From NCBI RefSeq assembly GCF_013364195.1, contig NZ_CP054918.1:2345001-2409000 (forward strand): DNA of 64,000 nucleotides. Direction: 5' to 3'. Below, piece after piece: positions 34,346 to 42,640 of this stretch. The DNA is from Streptomyces sp. NA04227 (lineage in GTDB: Bacteria > Actinomycetota > Actinomycetes > Streptomycetales > Streptomycetaceae). Below the pieces are notes generated by a model, which searched no databases, was not told the origin of the DNA, and saw only the letters and a list, made by a program, of their open reading frames with translations. The first letter of the stretch is position 1. Every line of letters begins with the position of its first letter. Made by a program: the position numbers and the translations under genes.

Positions 34346-35386
34346 ATGACTTCGAGGACCTCACAGAGCGGGACGAACAAGGCATCGGGCGGAGCGGAAA
34401 CAGAGGCGGCCGGCTGGGCGCCGGACCCGGCGGCGCTCAAGGGGCACGTCGCCCTGGTCGCGGGCGCGACGCGCGGTGCCGGGCGGGGAGTCGCGGCCGC
34501 ACTCGGCGAGGCGGGCGCGACGGTCCTGTGCACCGGCCGCAGCAGCAGGAACGGGTCGCTGCGCTCGGACTACGGCGGGCGCGACGAGACCGTCGAGGAG
34601 ACGGCCGAACTGGTCACCTCGCTGGGCGGCGAGGGCGTCGCGATCCCCGTCGACCATCTCGACGCGGACCAGGTCGCGGCCCTCGCGGCGCGCGTACGCG
34701 GCGAGTTCGGGCGGCTCGACGTCCTGGTCAACGACATCTGGGGCGGCGAACTGCTCACCGGCGGCCCCGCCCAGTGGGACACCCCGCTGTGGGAGCTGAA
34801 CCTCGACGACGGACTGCGCCTGCTGCGGCTCGCGATCGACACTCATCTGATCACCTCGCACCATCTGCTGCCGCTGCTGATCGAGCGGCCGGGCGGTCTG
34901 GTCGTCGAAGTGACCGACGGGACCATGGCGCACAACGCGGACCGGTACCGCATCTCCGTCTTCTACGACCTCGCCAAGATCTCGGTGAACCGGCTGGCCT
35001 TCTCGCAGGGCCACGAGCTCGCCGCGCACGGCGCCACCGCCGTCGCGCTCACCCCCGGCTGGCTGCGCTCGGAGATGATGCTGGAGCACTTCGGCGTACG
35101 CGAGGACAACTGGCGCGACTCCCTGCGCCCCGGCCCGGACGGCCGGCCCCCGTCCGCACCCGCCGACTTCGCGCTCTCCGAGACCCCGCGCTTCGTCGGC
35201 CGCGCGGTGACCGCACTGGCCACCGACCCGGAACGGGCCCGCTGGAACCAGCGCTCGGTGGACGCGGGCAGCCTCGCCAAGGAATACGGCTTCACGGACG
35301 TCGACGGTTCGCGGCCGGACTGCTGGCGGTACATCGAGGAGGTCGGGGAGCGAGGTCTTACGGCGGACTACGCGGACTTCCGGTAG
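34346..35386 (+). CDS. Short-chain dehydrogenase/reductase
   Basis: 346 residues, longer than a classical SDR because of an N-terminal extension (about 30 residues) and a C-terminal tail. The cofactor loop is AGATRGAGRG (TGxxxGxG type), and the catalytic Tyr/Lys lie in FYDLAKISVNR (YxxxK). The basic residues after the second strand (TGRSSRNGS) favour NADP(H). VNDIWGGE stands where NNAG is usual. The substrate is unknown. The gene stands alone. Confidence 0.88.
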   Translation: MTSRTSQSGTNKASGGAETEAAGWAPDPAALKGHVALVAGATRGAGRGVAAALGEAGATVLCTGRSSRNGSLRSDYGGRDETVEETAELVTSLGGEGVAIPVDHLDADQVAALAARVRGEFGRLDVLVNDIWGGELLTGGPAQWDTPLWELNLDDGLRLLRLAIDTHLITSHHLLPLLIERPGGLVVEVTDGTMAHNADRYRISVFYDLAKISVNRLAFSQGHELAAHGATAVALTPGWLRSEMMLEHFGVREDNWRDSLRPGPDGRPPSAPADFALSETPRFVGRAVTALATDPERARWNQRSVDAGSLAKEYGFTDVDGSRPDCWRYIEEVGERGLTADYADFR

Positions 35387-35609
35387 CGGATTGCCGGTGG
35401 CCGAACTCCCGATGGCCGAACTCCTGATGGGAGGGGAAGGGAGGGGAGGGATGAGGCGGTGCGGCACCGTGTGACTCGCCGGGCCGGAACCCTCCCGCCC
35501 CCCTGCCTCAACTCCCCACTCCCCTAAGGGAATTGGTAGGGAAAGCCCCACCACGGATCGACCCGCGAGCAGGATGGGGCCGGGGCACGGGACGGGCGAG
35601 TCTTGCCGT

Positions 35610-37133
35610 ATGACGACTCACGCACGCAAGGCCGTGCTCCTCACCCTGACCGCCGCCGCCGTGGCGAGCGCGCTCACCGCCGCCGGACCGGCCGGTGCCA
35701 CCGGATCCGGCACCGGCGCGCGCGGCGGCACCGCCCCCGCCCTCGACTGGCGCCCCTGTGACCAGCCGAACGGTCCCGCCGGTCAGGAGTGCGCGGACCT
35801 CTCGGTGCCGCTCGACTACAGCGAGCCCGACGGGCAGCGGATCAGCCTCGCCGTGACCCGGCTGCGCAGTGACCGGCCCGAGGCGCGGCGCGGCACCCTC
35901 GCGGTGCTGCCGGGCGGGCCCGGCGGCTCCGGGGTGCAGCGCCTGACCCAGAAGGGCAAGGCGCTGCGCGAGGCGACCAAGGGCCAGTACGACCTGGTCG
36001 CCTTCGATCCGCGCGGGGTCGGCGGGAGCACCACCGCGAGCTGCGAACTCGCCCCGGAGGACCGGTACTTCACCACCCTGCGCTCATGGCCGGGCCCGGA
36101 CGGCGACATCACGGCGAACCTCGACCGGTCCCGGCGTACCGCCGAGTCCTGCCACCGCAACGGCGGCGCGGTGCTGCGCAGCTTCAGCACCGCGAACGAG
36201 GTCCGCGACCTCGACCTGCTCCGCCGGGCTCTCGGGGAGCGGAAGCTCTCGGCCTGGGGCAGCTCGTACGGGGCGTACGTCGGCGCGGTGTACGCGCAGA
36301 AGTTCCCGCGGCACACCGACCGTGTGGTGCTCGACAGCAGTGGCGACCCCGATCCGCGACGGGTGGCCCGGGGCTGGCTGGCGAACATGGGGCAGGCCGC
36401 CGACGACCGCTTCCCGGACCTCGCGGCGTGGGCGGCCGACCCGGAACGCGAGGCCGAGGGTCTGCGGCTCGCCGAACGGCCTGAGGACGTACGGCCGTTG
36501 ATACTCGCGCTCGCGGAGAAGCTGGACCGCGAGCCGCGTACGACCACCACGCCGGAGGTCCCGCTCACGGGCACCGTCCTGCGCCAGGCCCTCCAGAGCA
36601 CCCTCTACAGCGATGCGGCGTTCCCCCAGTTCGCCGCGCTGGTCAAGGCGGCGCAGGACCCGGCCCGTACGCCCGAATTGCCCTCGGCGCTCGCCCGTCC
36701 GATGACCGACGAGGAAGCCGCCATCACCATGGGCGTCATCTGCAACGACGTGCGCTGGCCGCGGCTCTCCGACGAGGAGTTCCGGCGTGCGGTCGCGAAG
36801 GACCGGACCCGGCACCCCCTCACGGCGGGCCTGCCGGTGAACGTCACCCCGTGCGCCTTCTGGAAGGACCGGCCGACCGAGGAGCCGACCCGTATCACCT
36901 CCGAGGGCCCCTTCAACATCCTCATGATCCAGGGCCGTCGCGACCCCGCCACCCCGCACTTCGGCGCCCTGGAGATGCGGCGCGCGCTGGGTGACCGGGC
37001 CCGTATGGTCACCGTCGAACACGGCGGCCACGGGCTCTACTTGGGCGACGGCAACGCCTGCGGGAACGAGGCGGTGACCACCTTCCTCACCACGGGGCGG
37101 CGCCCGTCGGAGGACGTGTCCTGCCCGGACTGA
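35610..37133 (+). CDS. Secreted alpha/beta hydrolase, tripeptidyl-aminopeptidase type
   Basis: 507 residues with a signal peptide (cleavage near GAGATG). The fold is that of the SlpD/Tap family of Streptomyces mycelial aminopeptidases: DWRPCDQP near the start, VLPGGPGGSG oxyanion loop, the nucleophile Ser in WGSSYGAYVG, the acid Asp in RRDPATPH, and the His in EHGGHGLY. The C-terminal TAP-like domain ends with conserved cysteines. It probably removes short peptides from protein N-termini outside the cell. ATG 35610 is chosen because it starts the signal peptide directly. Confidence 0.88.
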   Translation: MTTHARKAVLLTLTAAAVASALTAAGPAGATGSGTGARGGTAPALDWRPCDQPNGPAGQECADLSVPLDYSEPDGQRISLAVTRLRSDRPEARRGTLAVLPGGPGGSGVQRLTQKGKALREATKGQYDLVAFDPRGVGGSTTASCELAPEDRYFTTLRSWPGPDGDITANLDRSRRTAESCHRNGGAVLRSFSTANEVRDLDLLRRALGERKLSAWGSSYGAYVGAVYAQKFPRHTDRVVLDSSGDPDPRRVARGWLANMGQAADDRFPDLAAWAADPEREAEGLRLAERPEDVRPLILALAEKLDREPRTTTTPEVPLTGTVLRQALQSTLYSDAAFPQFAALVKAAQDPARTPELPSALARPMTDEEAAITMGVICNDVRWPRLSDEEFRRAVAKDRTRHPLTAGLPVNVTPCAFWKDRPTEEPTRITSEGPFNILMIQGRRDPATPHFGALEMRRALGDRARMVTVEHGGHGLYLGDGNACGNEAVTTFLTTGRRPSEDVSCPD

Positions 37134-37157
37134 CACGACCCCGGGCAACCGGGCTTG

Positions 37158-37177
37158 ACCTCAACAACACTTGAGGT
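37158..37177 (+). promoter_or_regulatory. SoxR/MerR-type operator in a stretched promoter
   Basis: CCTCAACAACACTTGAGG (37159-37176) is an 18-base inverted repeat that matches the SoxR box form CCTCAA-N6-TTGAGG. It overlaps a -35 TTGACC (37155-37160). The -10-like AACGAT (37180-37185) lies after a 19-base spacer, as in MerR-family promoters. The start codon GTG at 37192 is only 7 bases past it, so the mRNA is probably leaderless. The box is seen; the regulator is inferred. Confidence 0.7.
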
Positions 37178-37191
37178 TGAACGATCTCCTC

Positions 37192-37719
37192 GTGACCACG
37201 CAGACGCATCAGACGTACGACACCGCACACCACGTCGAGCTGACCACCCTCGTCAGCCGCTACTTCCGCTCGCTGGACGAGACGGCGGCCGACGGGGGCT
37301 GGGCGGCCGAGCGGTTCTTCACGCGGGACGCCAGTACGCGGACTCCGATCGGCGATGTCGAGGGGGCGGCGGCGATCGCCGAGCACACCCGCACGGCGCT
37401 CGGCAGGTTCGCCGCCACGCAGCACGTGTCCAGCGATGTACTCACCGAGGTCGACGCCGACAGCGGGCGCGCCGAGGTCTCGTGGAACGCCCTGATGACC
37501 CATGTCCACCACGAATCCACCCTGGAACGGCGAGGGCCCGGGGCCACTGCCCTGTTCACGGTGGGCGGCCATGTGCGGGCCGAGGCCCAGCTCACCGAGG
37601 CGGGCTGGCGCTTCACACGGATGTCCATCCGCGCCGTGTGGCGCACCGGTGAGCCGCCCTTCCTTCCGGAGGAGGTGCTGGCTCAACTTCCCGACGCACC
37701 CGGGGAGTTGAGCAAGTGA
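37192..37719 (+). CDS. SnoaL/NTF2-like protein under a SoxR/MerR-type promoter
   Basis: 175 residues of the NTF2-like (SnoaL) cone fold: TTLVSRYFRSLDE, WAAERFFTRDAS, a central VSWNALMTHVHHES and late FTRMSIRAVWRTG. The family includes small hydrolases, isomerases and carrier-like proteins with a ligand pocket; the function here is unknown. The predicted transcription start is close to the GTG at 37192, which has no ribosome-binding site, so translation is likely leaderless. The MerR-type box predicts induction by redox-active or electrophilic compounds. Confidence 0.8.
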   Translation: MTTQTHQTYDTAHHVELTTLVSRYFRSLDETAADGGWAAERFFTRDASTRTPIGDVEGAAAIAEHTRTALGRFAATQHVSSDVLTEVDADSGRAEVSWNALMTHVHHESTLERRGPGATALFTVGGHVRAEAQLTEAGWRFTRMSIRAVWRTGEPPFLPEEVLAQLPDAPGELSK

Positions 37720-37746
37720 GAGGAGCGTGCACCGCCGGTCCACCGG

Positions 37747-37778
37747 GGCCAACCGGCCAACCGGCCAACCGGCCAACA
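37747..37778. repeat. Tandem 8-base repeat
   Basis: GGCCAACC is repeated four times (last copy GGCCAACA) in the 62-base gap between two convergent genes. Confidence 0.85.
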
Positions 37779-37781
37779 GCC

Positions 37782-38684
37782 TCAGTCGAAGACATCCTTC
37801 GGCGGTGCGGGTGAGTCCACGGCGTCCGCGTCGGTCACCGGGGCGGCGCCGCCGGTGAAGTCGAGCAGTTCGCCGCCGGTCAGTACGCGGCAGGGGTGGG
37901 CGTCCCCGGCCGCGCGCCGGGTCAGCTCGGCCACCGGCAGCGGCGTACCCGAGGCCACGAGGACCGTGTTGCCGAACCGCTTTCCGCGCAGCACCGGCGG
38001 ATCGGCGAGCAGCACGAGTTCGGGAAAGACGGTCCGGGCCGTGGCGATCTGGCGCCGCAGATGGGCGAGCGGCGGACCGTCCGCGAGGTTGGCCGCGCAG
38101 CTGCCGCCCGGTGCGAGCACCCGGCGCAGCTCGGCGTAGAACTCGCCGCTGGTCAGGTGTGCGGGGGTGCGGGCGCCGCCGAAGACGTCGACGAGGATCA
38201 GTTCGGCCCAGCCGTCCGGGAGTCGCCCGAGGATCTCGCGGGCGTCGCCGCCGCGCACCCGGATCCTGGCGTTCGGGTCCAACGGCAGCTCGCTGCGCAC
38301 GAGTTGGACGAGTCCGGCGTCCTTCTCGGCGATCTGCTGAGTCGACCGCGGCCGGGTCGCCGCCACATAGCGGGCCAGGGTGAACGCGCCGCCGCCCAGA
38401 TGCAGGACCCGCAGCGGAGCACGTGCGGGCGCGACGGCGTCGATGACATGGCCCAGCCTGCGCTGGTACGGGAACTCCAGCCGGGTGGGGTCGTCGAGGT
38501 CGACGTGCGACTGCGGGGCGCCGTCCACCAGCAGGGTCCAGCCGCGCGCCCGCTCCCGGTCCGGGACCAGTTCGGCGAGGCCGCCGTCGACGGGTACGCA
38601 GAGCGTCCCGGCATCCCGCGTACCACTGCCGGAACGGCGAGCGGACCGCCCGCCCCTGCCCTTGCCCGTACGTTCCTTCGCCAC
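37782..38684 (-). CDS. Spermidine-synthase-like methyltransferase-fold protein
   Basis: 300 residues. The core (about 85-240) is the polyamine-synthase/SAM fold: FPYQRRLGHVIDAV, the nucleotide loop VLHLGGGAFTLARYV, AELILVDVFGGARTPAHLT, and a late VLAPGGSCAANLAD. Residues that fix putrescine in true spermidine synthases are not clearly kept, so the function may differ. The GTG at 38684 has no ribosome-binding site, but GATAAT lies 8 bases upstream, which suggests a leaderless transcript. Confidence 0.8.
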   Translation of the reverse strand: MAKERTGKGRGGRSARRSGSGTRDAGTLCVPVDGGLAELVPDRERARGWTLLVDGAPQSHVDLDDPTRLEFPYQRRLGHVIDAVAPARAPLRVLHLGGGAFTLARYVAATRPRSTQQIAEKDAGLVQLVRSELPLDPNARIRVRGGDAREILGRLPDGWAELILVDVFGGARTPAHLTSGEFYAELRRVLAPGGSCAANLADGPPLAHLRRQIATARTVFPELVLLADPPVLRGKRFGNTVLVASGTPLPVAELTRRAAGDAHPCRVLTGGELLDFTGGAAPVTDADAVDSPAPPKDVFD

Positions 38685-39017
38685 GCGGCCATTATCGGCG
38701 GGGCGGGAGGCAGGGGCGCACCGAGCGCTACGGCAGCGGGCCCGACGAGGGGCGCGGACAGGACAAGCGGAAGGGCGCGCCGCGCACCACCGCGCACAGC
38801 GCACCGTACGGCGCACCGCGCACCCGGCGCAGACCACCGGCGCGGGCCGCGCACACAAGCCGCACACGCCGTTCACGCGGGCGCACGGACGGCGCAGGCG
38901 AGGGCGGAGAAGTCTGGACGCGAAGAAGCCGGACGCGAAGAAGCCCGAGGAAACCCAAGGAAACCCGAGGAAGCCTGGAGCAGCACCCGCGCCCCACGGC
39001 CCGCGCAGCCCGCCCCC
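38685..39017. other. Gap with short repeats
   Basis: 333 bases without a trustworthy gene. It holds the 15-base direct repeat GGACGCGAAGAAGCC (38916-38930 and 38931-38945) followed by imperfect GAGGAAACCC copies, and the promoter of the spermidine-synthase-like gene. Confidence 0.6.
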
Positions 39018-39557
39018 TCACTGGCAGCTGTCCGCCGCCTCGATCGTGCGCGCCGCCTCACCCAGTGCCGCCCGCAGCACCTTCGGGTCGGTGACCGGGT
39101 CGGCCTCCTCCGGCGAGAGCAGCCAGCCGGTGGCGCCGGGCGGGTGCGGGGTGCCGGTCGCGCCGTCGCGGGGTGCGGGGGCGCCCTCGGCACGGGTGCA
39201 GTCGCTGCCCGGTACGTCCCAGGCGTCGGCGGTGCCCCAGGGGACGAGGAAGCTCAGGGTGTCGTGGTCGTCGTCGTGCAGGACCGGGCCGACCGGCTCG
39301 TCGTTCTGCCGCCGCAGGATGTCCACCGCTTCCAGCCCCTGCCGGGAGGGGACGGTGACCAGGTCCGGCGGATCGGCCGGGCCCGGCACGAACGGCGGCC
39401 CCTCGTACGGCCCGCCCCGCCCGCACAGGCCGTCCCTCTCGGACACTCCGCCCCGCTCGGACAATCCGTACCGCCCGGACGGCTCGCCCCCTTCACACGG
39501 TGCGGACGCGGACAACCGCGTTCCCGATGCACTGGCGTCCATCCCGGCCTCGAACAC
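39018..39557 (-). CDS. Hypothetical protein, glycine/proline-rich front
   Basis: 179 residues. The first 60 are low-complexity (Gly, Ser, Pro); the second part is more ordered: DLVTVPSRQGLEAVDILRRQ, DDDHDTLSFLVPWGTADAWD, and LRAALGEAARTIEAADSC. No membrane segment, signal peptide or known motif. The GTG at 39557 has AGGAGG at 7 bases, a strong site, so the gene is real. It resembles small proteins that lie beside XRE/TPR regulators in Streptomyces (recalled). Function unknown. Confidence 0.65.
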   Translation of the reverse strand: MFEAGMDASASGTRLSASAPCEGGEPSGRYGLSERGGVSERDGLCGRGGPYEGPPFVPGPADPPDLVTVPSRQGLEAVDILRRQNDEPVGPVLHDDDHDTLSFLVPWGTADAWDVPGSDCTRAEGAPAPRDGATGTPHPPGATGWLLSPEEADPVTDPKVLRAALGEAARTIEAADSCQ

Positions 39558-39873
39558 GGAAAATCCTCCTCGCGCCCCCGCAGGAACGCTTCGCCCTGTC
39601 ACCGCAAGGTCCAACGGCGCCGCGGGCGGACGGCTACGGCCCAACTGCGCCGTAATGGATGGCAGTTCATAGCAGAACCGGGATGGGATATCCGGTTTGT
39701 AGGCAAACCCGCTGTATCCACTCCCTCACGCACGGTACGTTCGGGCCCGCTGGACACAGGCGCGCCGTCCCGCGGCGCCTTCGCGGGGGCCGCCCACCGG
39801 CAACTCCCCCCGCACACCGGCACGAAGCACACGGGGCGCGGGACGCACGAGGCGCGCAGGAGGAGTTGCCCAG
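39558..39873. other. Divergent intergenic region
   Basis: 316 bases between divergent genes. A lower-GC core at 39650-39740 includes the inverted repeat GGTTTG-tagg-CAAACC (39694-39709), a possible operator. No gene seen. Confidence 0.5.
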
Positions 39874-41253
39874 ATGGCGTCGTTACCGGGTTCCGTGCCG
39901 ACACCCGCACCGGGTTCGCCCCGGCCGAACCCCGTCTTCCGCGCGTTGCGCGGGCAGCGTTCGCCGGGCGAGTTCGCCGCCGCGGTCCGCCGGGCGGCCC
40001 GCGAGATCGGTGAGCGGGTGAGCTGCGACGCACGGTACGTGGGCCGGGTGGAGGCGGGCGAGATCCGCTGCCCCAACTACGCGTACGAGCGCGTGTTCCT
40101 GCACATGTTCCCCGGCCGCACCCTCGCCGACCTGGGCTTCGCGCCCCGCTCCCAGGTACGCGGACGGGCCCCGGCCCCGATGCGGCCCGAGCCTTCGACC
40201 GCGTACGGCGACACCTCCCCGTACGACCCGGACCCCGGCACGAACCCGAACCCGAACCCTGGCAGGAACCCGGACCCGGGCACGGATCCGTACCCCGACC
40301 CGGACCAAGACCCCAGCCCTCCCCCGGCCACCACCGCCGCCCCGCACCCCTCGGGCGAGCACGAGGCCCTCGCCGTGGAGGAGGCCGTGCGGCGGATCCG
40401 GCTGCTCGACGACCGGCACGGGGCCGAGGGCCTGTACCGCAGGGCGGCGGGGCCGCTGCGGGCCGCGTACGCGCTGCTGGACTCGGGGACCGCGCGCCGG
40501 TCCACGGCCGGGCCGCTGCACCCGGGTGCCGGTGAACTCGCCCTGTCCGTCGGCTGGTTGGCCCACGACTCGGACCGGCCCGAGGACGCCCGCTCGCACT
40601 ACGCGGAGGCGCTGGCCACCGCGCGGCTGACCGACGACGAGCACCTGGAGGCGCACGCCTTCAGCAATATCGCCTTTCTGGCCCGGGACGCGCACCGGCC
40701 GCGCGAGGCGGTACGCGCGGCGCAGGCCGGGCAGCGGGCGGCGCACGGGCTCGGTTCGCCGCGGCTGCTCGCACTGCTCGCACTGCGCGAGGCGGGCGGC
40801 TGGGCGGGGCTCGCGGACCGGGCGGGCTGCGTGCGCTGTCTGGCGCGGGCGGAGACGCACTTCGAGCGGGGCCCGTCGCCCGCGGACCCGGAGTGGATGA
40901 GCTTCTTCGGGGCCGCCGAGTTCGAGGGGCTGCGGGCGCAGTGCTGGGCGGCGCTCGGCGACTGGCGCTCGGCGGCCCGGCACGCCCGCCGGGCGGTGGC
41001 CGCACAGGACGCCCACTTCACCCGCAACACCGCGCTGTACACCGCCGAGCTGGCCACGGACCTGGCGCGGGCCGGACATCCGGAGGAGGCGGCGGCCGAG
41101 GGCGGGCGGGTGCTCGGCCTGCTCGGCGAGGTGGAGTCGGCGCGGGTGCGCGCGCTGCTCGGACGGACCGTGCGGGTGCTGCTGCCGCTGCGCAGGAATC
41201 CGGCCGTCGGTGACTTCCTGGAACGGCACGCCGCGCAGTCGCGCACCACGTGA
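39874..41253 (+). CDS. NsdA-like regulator with TPR-like repeats
   Basis: 459 residues. The N-terminus (about 18-90) looks like a degenerate helix-turn-helix domain: NPVFRALRGQRSPGEFAAAV and DARYVGRVEAGEIRCPNYAY. A low-complexity linker with repeated Asp-Pro-Gly/Asn-Pro follows (about 115-155), then helical TPR-like repeats to the end. This is the plan of Streptomyces regulators such as NsdA, which represses development and antibiotic production (by analogy, not proven orthology). GGAGGAG precedes the ATG. Confidence 0.7.
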   Translation: MASLPGSVPTPAPGSPRPNPVFRALRGQRSPGEFAAAVRRAAREIGERVSCDARYVGRVEAGEIRCPNYAYERVFLHMFPGRTLADLGFAPRSQVRGRAPAPMRPEPSTAYGDTSPYDPDPGTNPNPNPGRNPDPGTDPYPDPDQDPSPPPATTAAPHPSGEHEALAVEEAVRRIRLLDDRHGAEGLYRRAAGPLRAAYALLDSGTARRSTAGPLHPGAGELALSVGWLAHDSDRPEDARSHYAEALATARLTDDEHLEAHAFSNIAFLARDAHRPREAVRAAQAGQRAAHGLGSPRLLALLALREAGGWAGLADRAGCVRCLARAETHFERGPSPADPEWMSFFGAAEFEGLRAQCWAALGDWRSAARHARRAVAAQDAHFTRNTALYTAELATDLARAGHPEEAAAEGGRVLGLLGEVESARVRALLGRTVRVLLPLRRNPAVGDFLERHAAQSRTT

Positions 41254-41668
41254 CCGACGTGAGCTTCGCCACTTCTCCCGGGGTCCGGCACCCCTGCGCG
41301 AAACGGCCGTGACCCGCCCCACACCGCCCCCGAGCGCCCCAGCGCCCGGGTCCCACCGGGCCGAACGGCCGCCGCGGTCACGTTCCTTGCCCCACGCACG
41401 ATTCGCGGCCTCGCGCGGGACTGCATACGGTAACTCCCCGTACACCTGAGGCGGGTGGAACAAATGGGGCGGAAGCTGGCAGGATTGCCCACTTGTGGCT
41501 GGTGACCGGAACTCCCCGCAAGCAACCGGGGGGCTCAGCGCTGCGTCTGTGAGGACCGGGGCATTCTCCGGCTCGGTGCACGAAGGCCCTAAAAGGGGGT
41601 CTCGGAACAGGCCCTAAAGTGGGGCGACCGGTCCGCGGGCCGCAGTAGCCGAAGAGGAGGGCGATCGC
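41254..41668. other. Intergenic region before the PAP2 gene
   Basis: 415 bases without a supported gene. Near the end, two similar segments GGCCCTAAAAGGGGGT and GGCCCTAAAGTGGGGC occur about 25 bases apart (41585-41626). They could be a duplicated operator for the PAP2 gene. Confidence 0.45.
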
Positions 41669-42640
41669 ATGCCGCACAGCGACGCGGCGGACGCCGGGCA
41701 GTCGGGGAAGTCCCGGTTGCGCTGGTGGACCGAACTGCCGCTGCTTGTGTTGGTGTACGCCTTCTATACGGCAGGCCGCCTGCTCGCCAGAGGCGACGAG
41801 TCCACCGCGGTCGAGCACGGCCTGGCCATCCTGGACCTGGAGAAGGCCCTCCGCATCAACGCGGAGCACCCGCTCAACCGCCTGTTCCGCAACGAGATCT
41901 GGATCGGTGTTCCGGCGGACTTCTGGTACGCCTCGCTGCACTACGTGGTGACCCCGGCGCTCCTGGTGTGGGTCTTCCGCCGCCGCAAGGAGTACTACCG
42001 CTGGGCCCGCACCTGGCTCATGTCCTCCACCGTGATCGGCTTGATCGGCTTCACGCTCATGCCGACCTGTCCGCCGCGCCTGCTCGACAAGAAGTACGGC
42101 TTCCTGGACACCATGGCGCAGTACTCGGACTACGGCTGGTGGGGCGGCGAGGCGAGCGCGCCGCGCGGTATGAGCGGGATGACCAACCAGTTCGCGGCGA
42201 TGCCGAGTCTGCATGTCGGCTGGGCCCTGTGGTGCGGAGTGATCCTCTGGTACCTCGGCCGCGGACGGCTCTCGAAGGCCGCCGCGGTGGTCTACGCGCT
42301 GGGCACCACGATCGTCGTGATGGGCACCGCCAACCACTACTTCCTGGACGCCGTGGCCGGCGCCGCCACCATGGGCCTCGGTCTGCTGGTGACGCGTCCG
42401 GTGCTGCGGCTCGCGCAGAAGGTGCGCGTCCGCGTACAGGAGCGCTTCGCACCCGCGACGGTCACCGCGCCCGTGGCAGCGCCGAGTTCGGCGATTGTCG
42501 GTGCCAAGTGCCAGACTTCGGCGGGTGAGCGAATTCCCGGACAGCGCCAGGAGGCGCAGCAGCCCACTGCCGGTCCCGCGGACCGGGGAGCGGACAGCGA
42601 AGAGGCCGCAGGGGAGAGCGCTCCGGCCGCTGCTCGCTGA
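41669..42640 (+). CDS. PAP2-superfamily membrane phosphatase/phosphotransferase
   Basis: 323 residues with about six membrane helices. The PAP2 catalytic motifs are MPSLHVGWALWCG (PSxxH) and GTANHYFLDAVAG (final His), placed at the outer membrane face. The family, related to AUR1/inositol-phosphate transferases, acts on lipid phosphates. GAGGAGGGCG precedes the ATG. The last ~60 residues are low-complexity and overlap the next gene by 116 bases, an unusually long overlap; the original stop may have been lost. Confidence 0.82.
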   Translation: MPHSDAADAGQSGKSRLRWWTELPLLVLVYAFYTAGRLLARGDESTAVEHGLAILDLEKALRINAEHPLNRLFRNEIWIGVPADFWYASLHYVVTPALLVWVFRRRKEYYRWARTWLMSSTVIGLIGFTLMPTCPPRLLDKKYGFLDTMAQYSDYGWWGGEASAPRGMSGMTNQFAAMPSLHVGWALWCGVILWYLGRGRLSKAAAVVYALGTTIVVMGTANHYFLDAVAGAATMGLGLLVTRPVLRLAQKVRVRVQERFAPATVTAPVAAPSSAIVGAKCQTSAGERIPGQRQEAQQPTAGPADRGADSEEAAGESAPAAAR

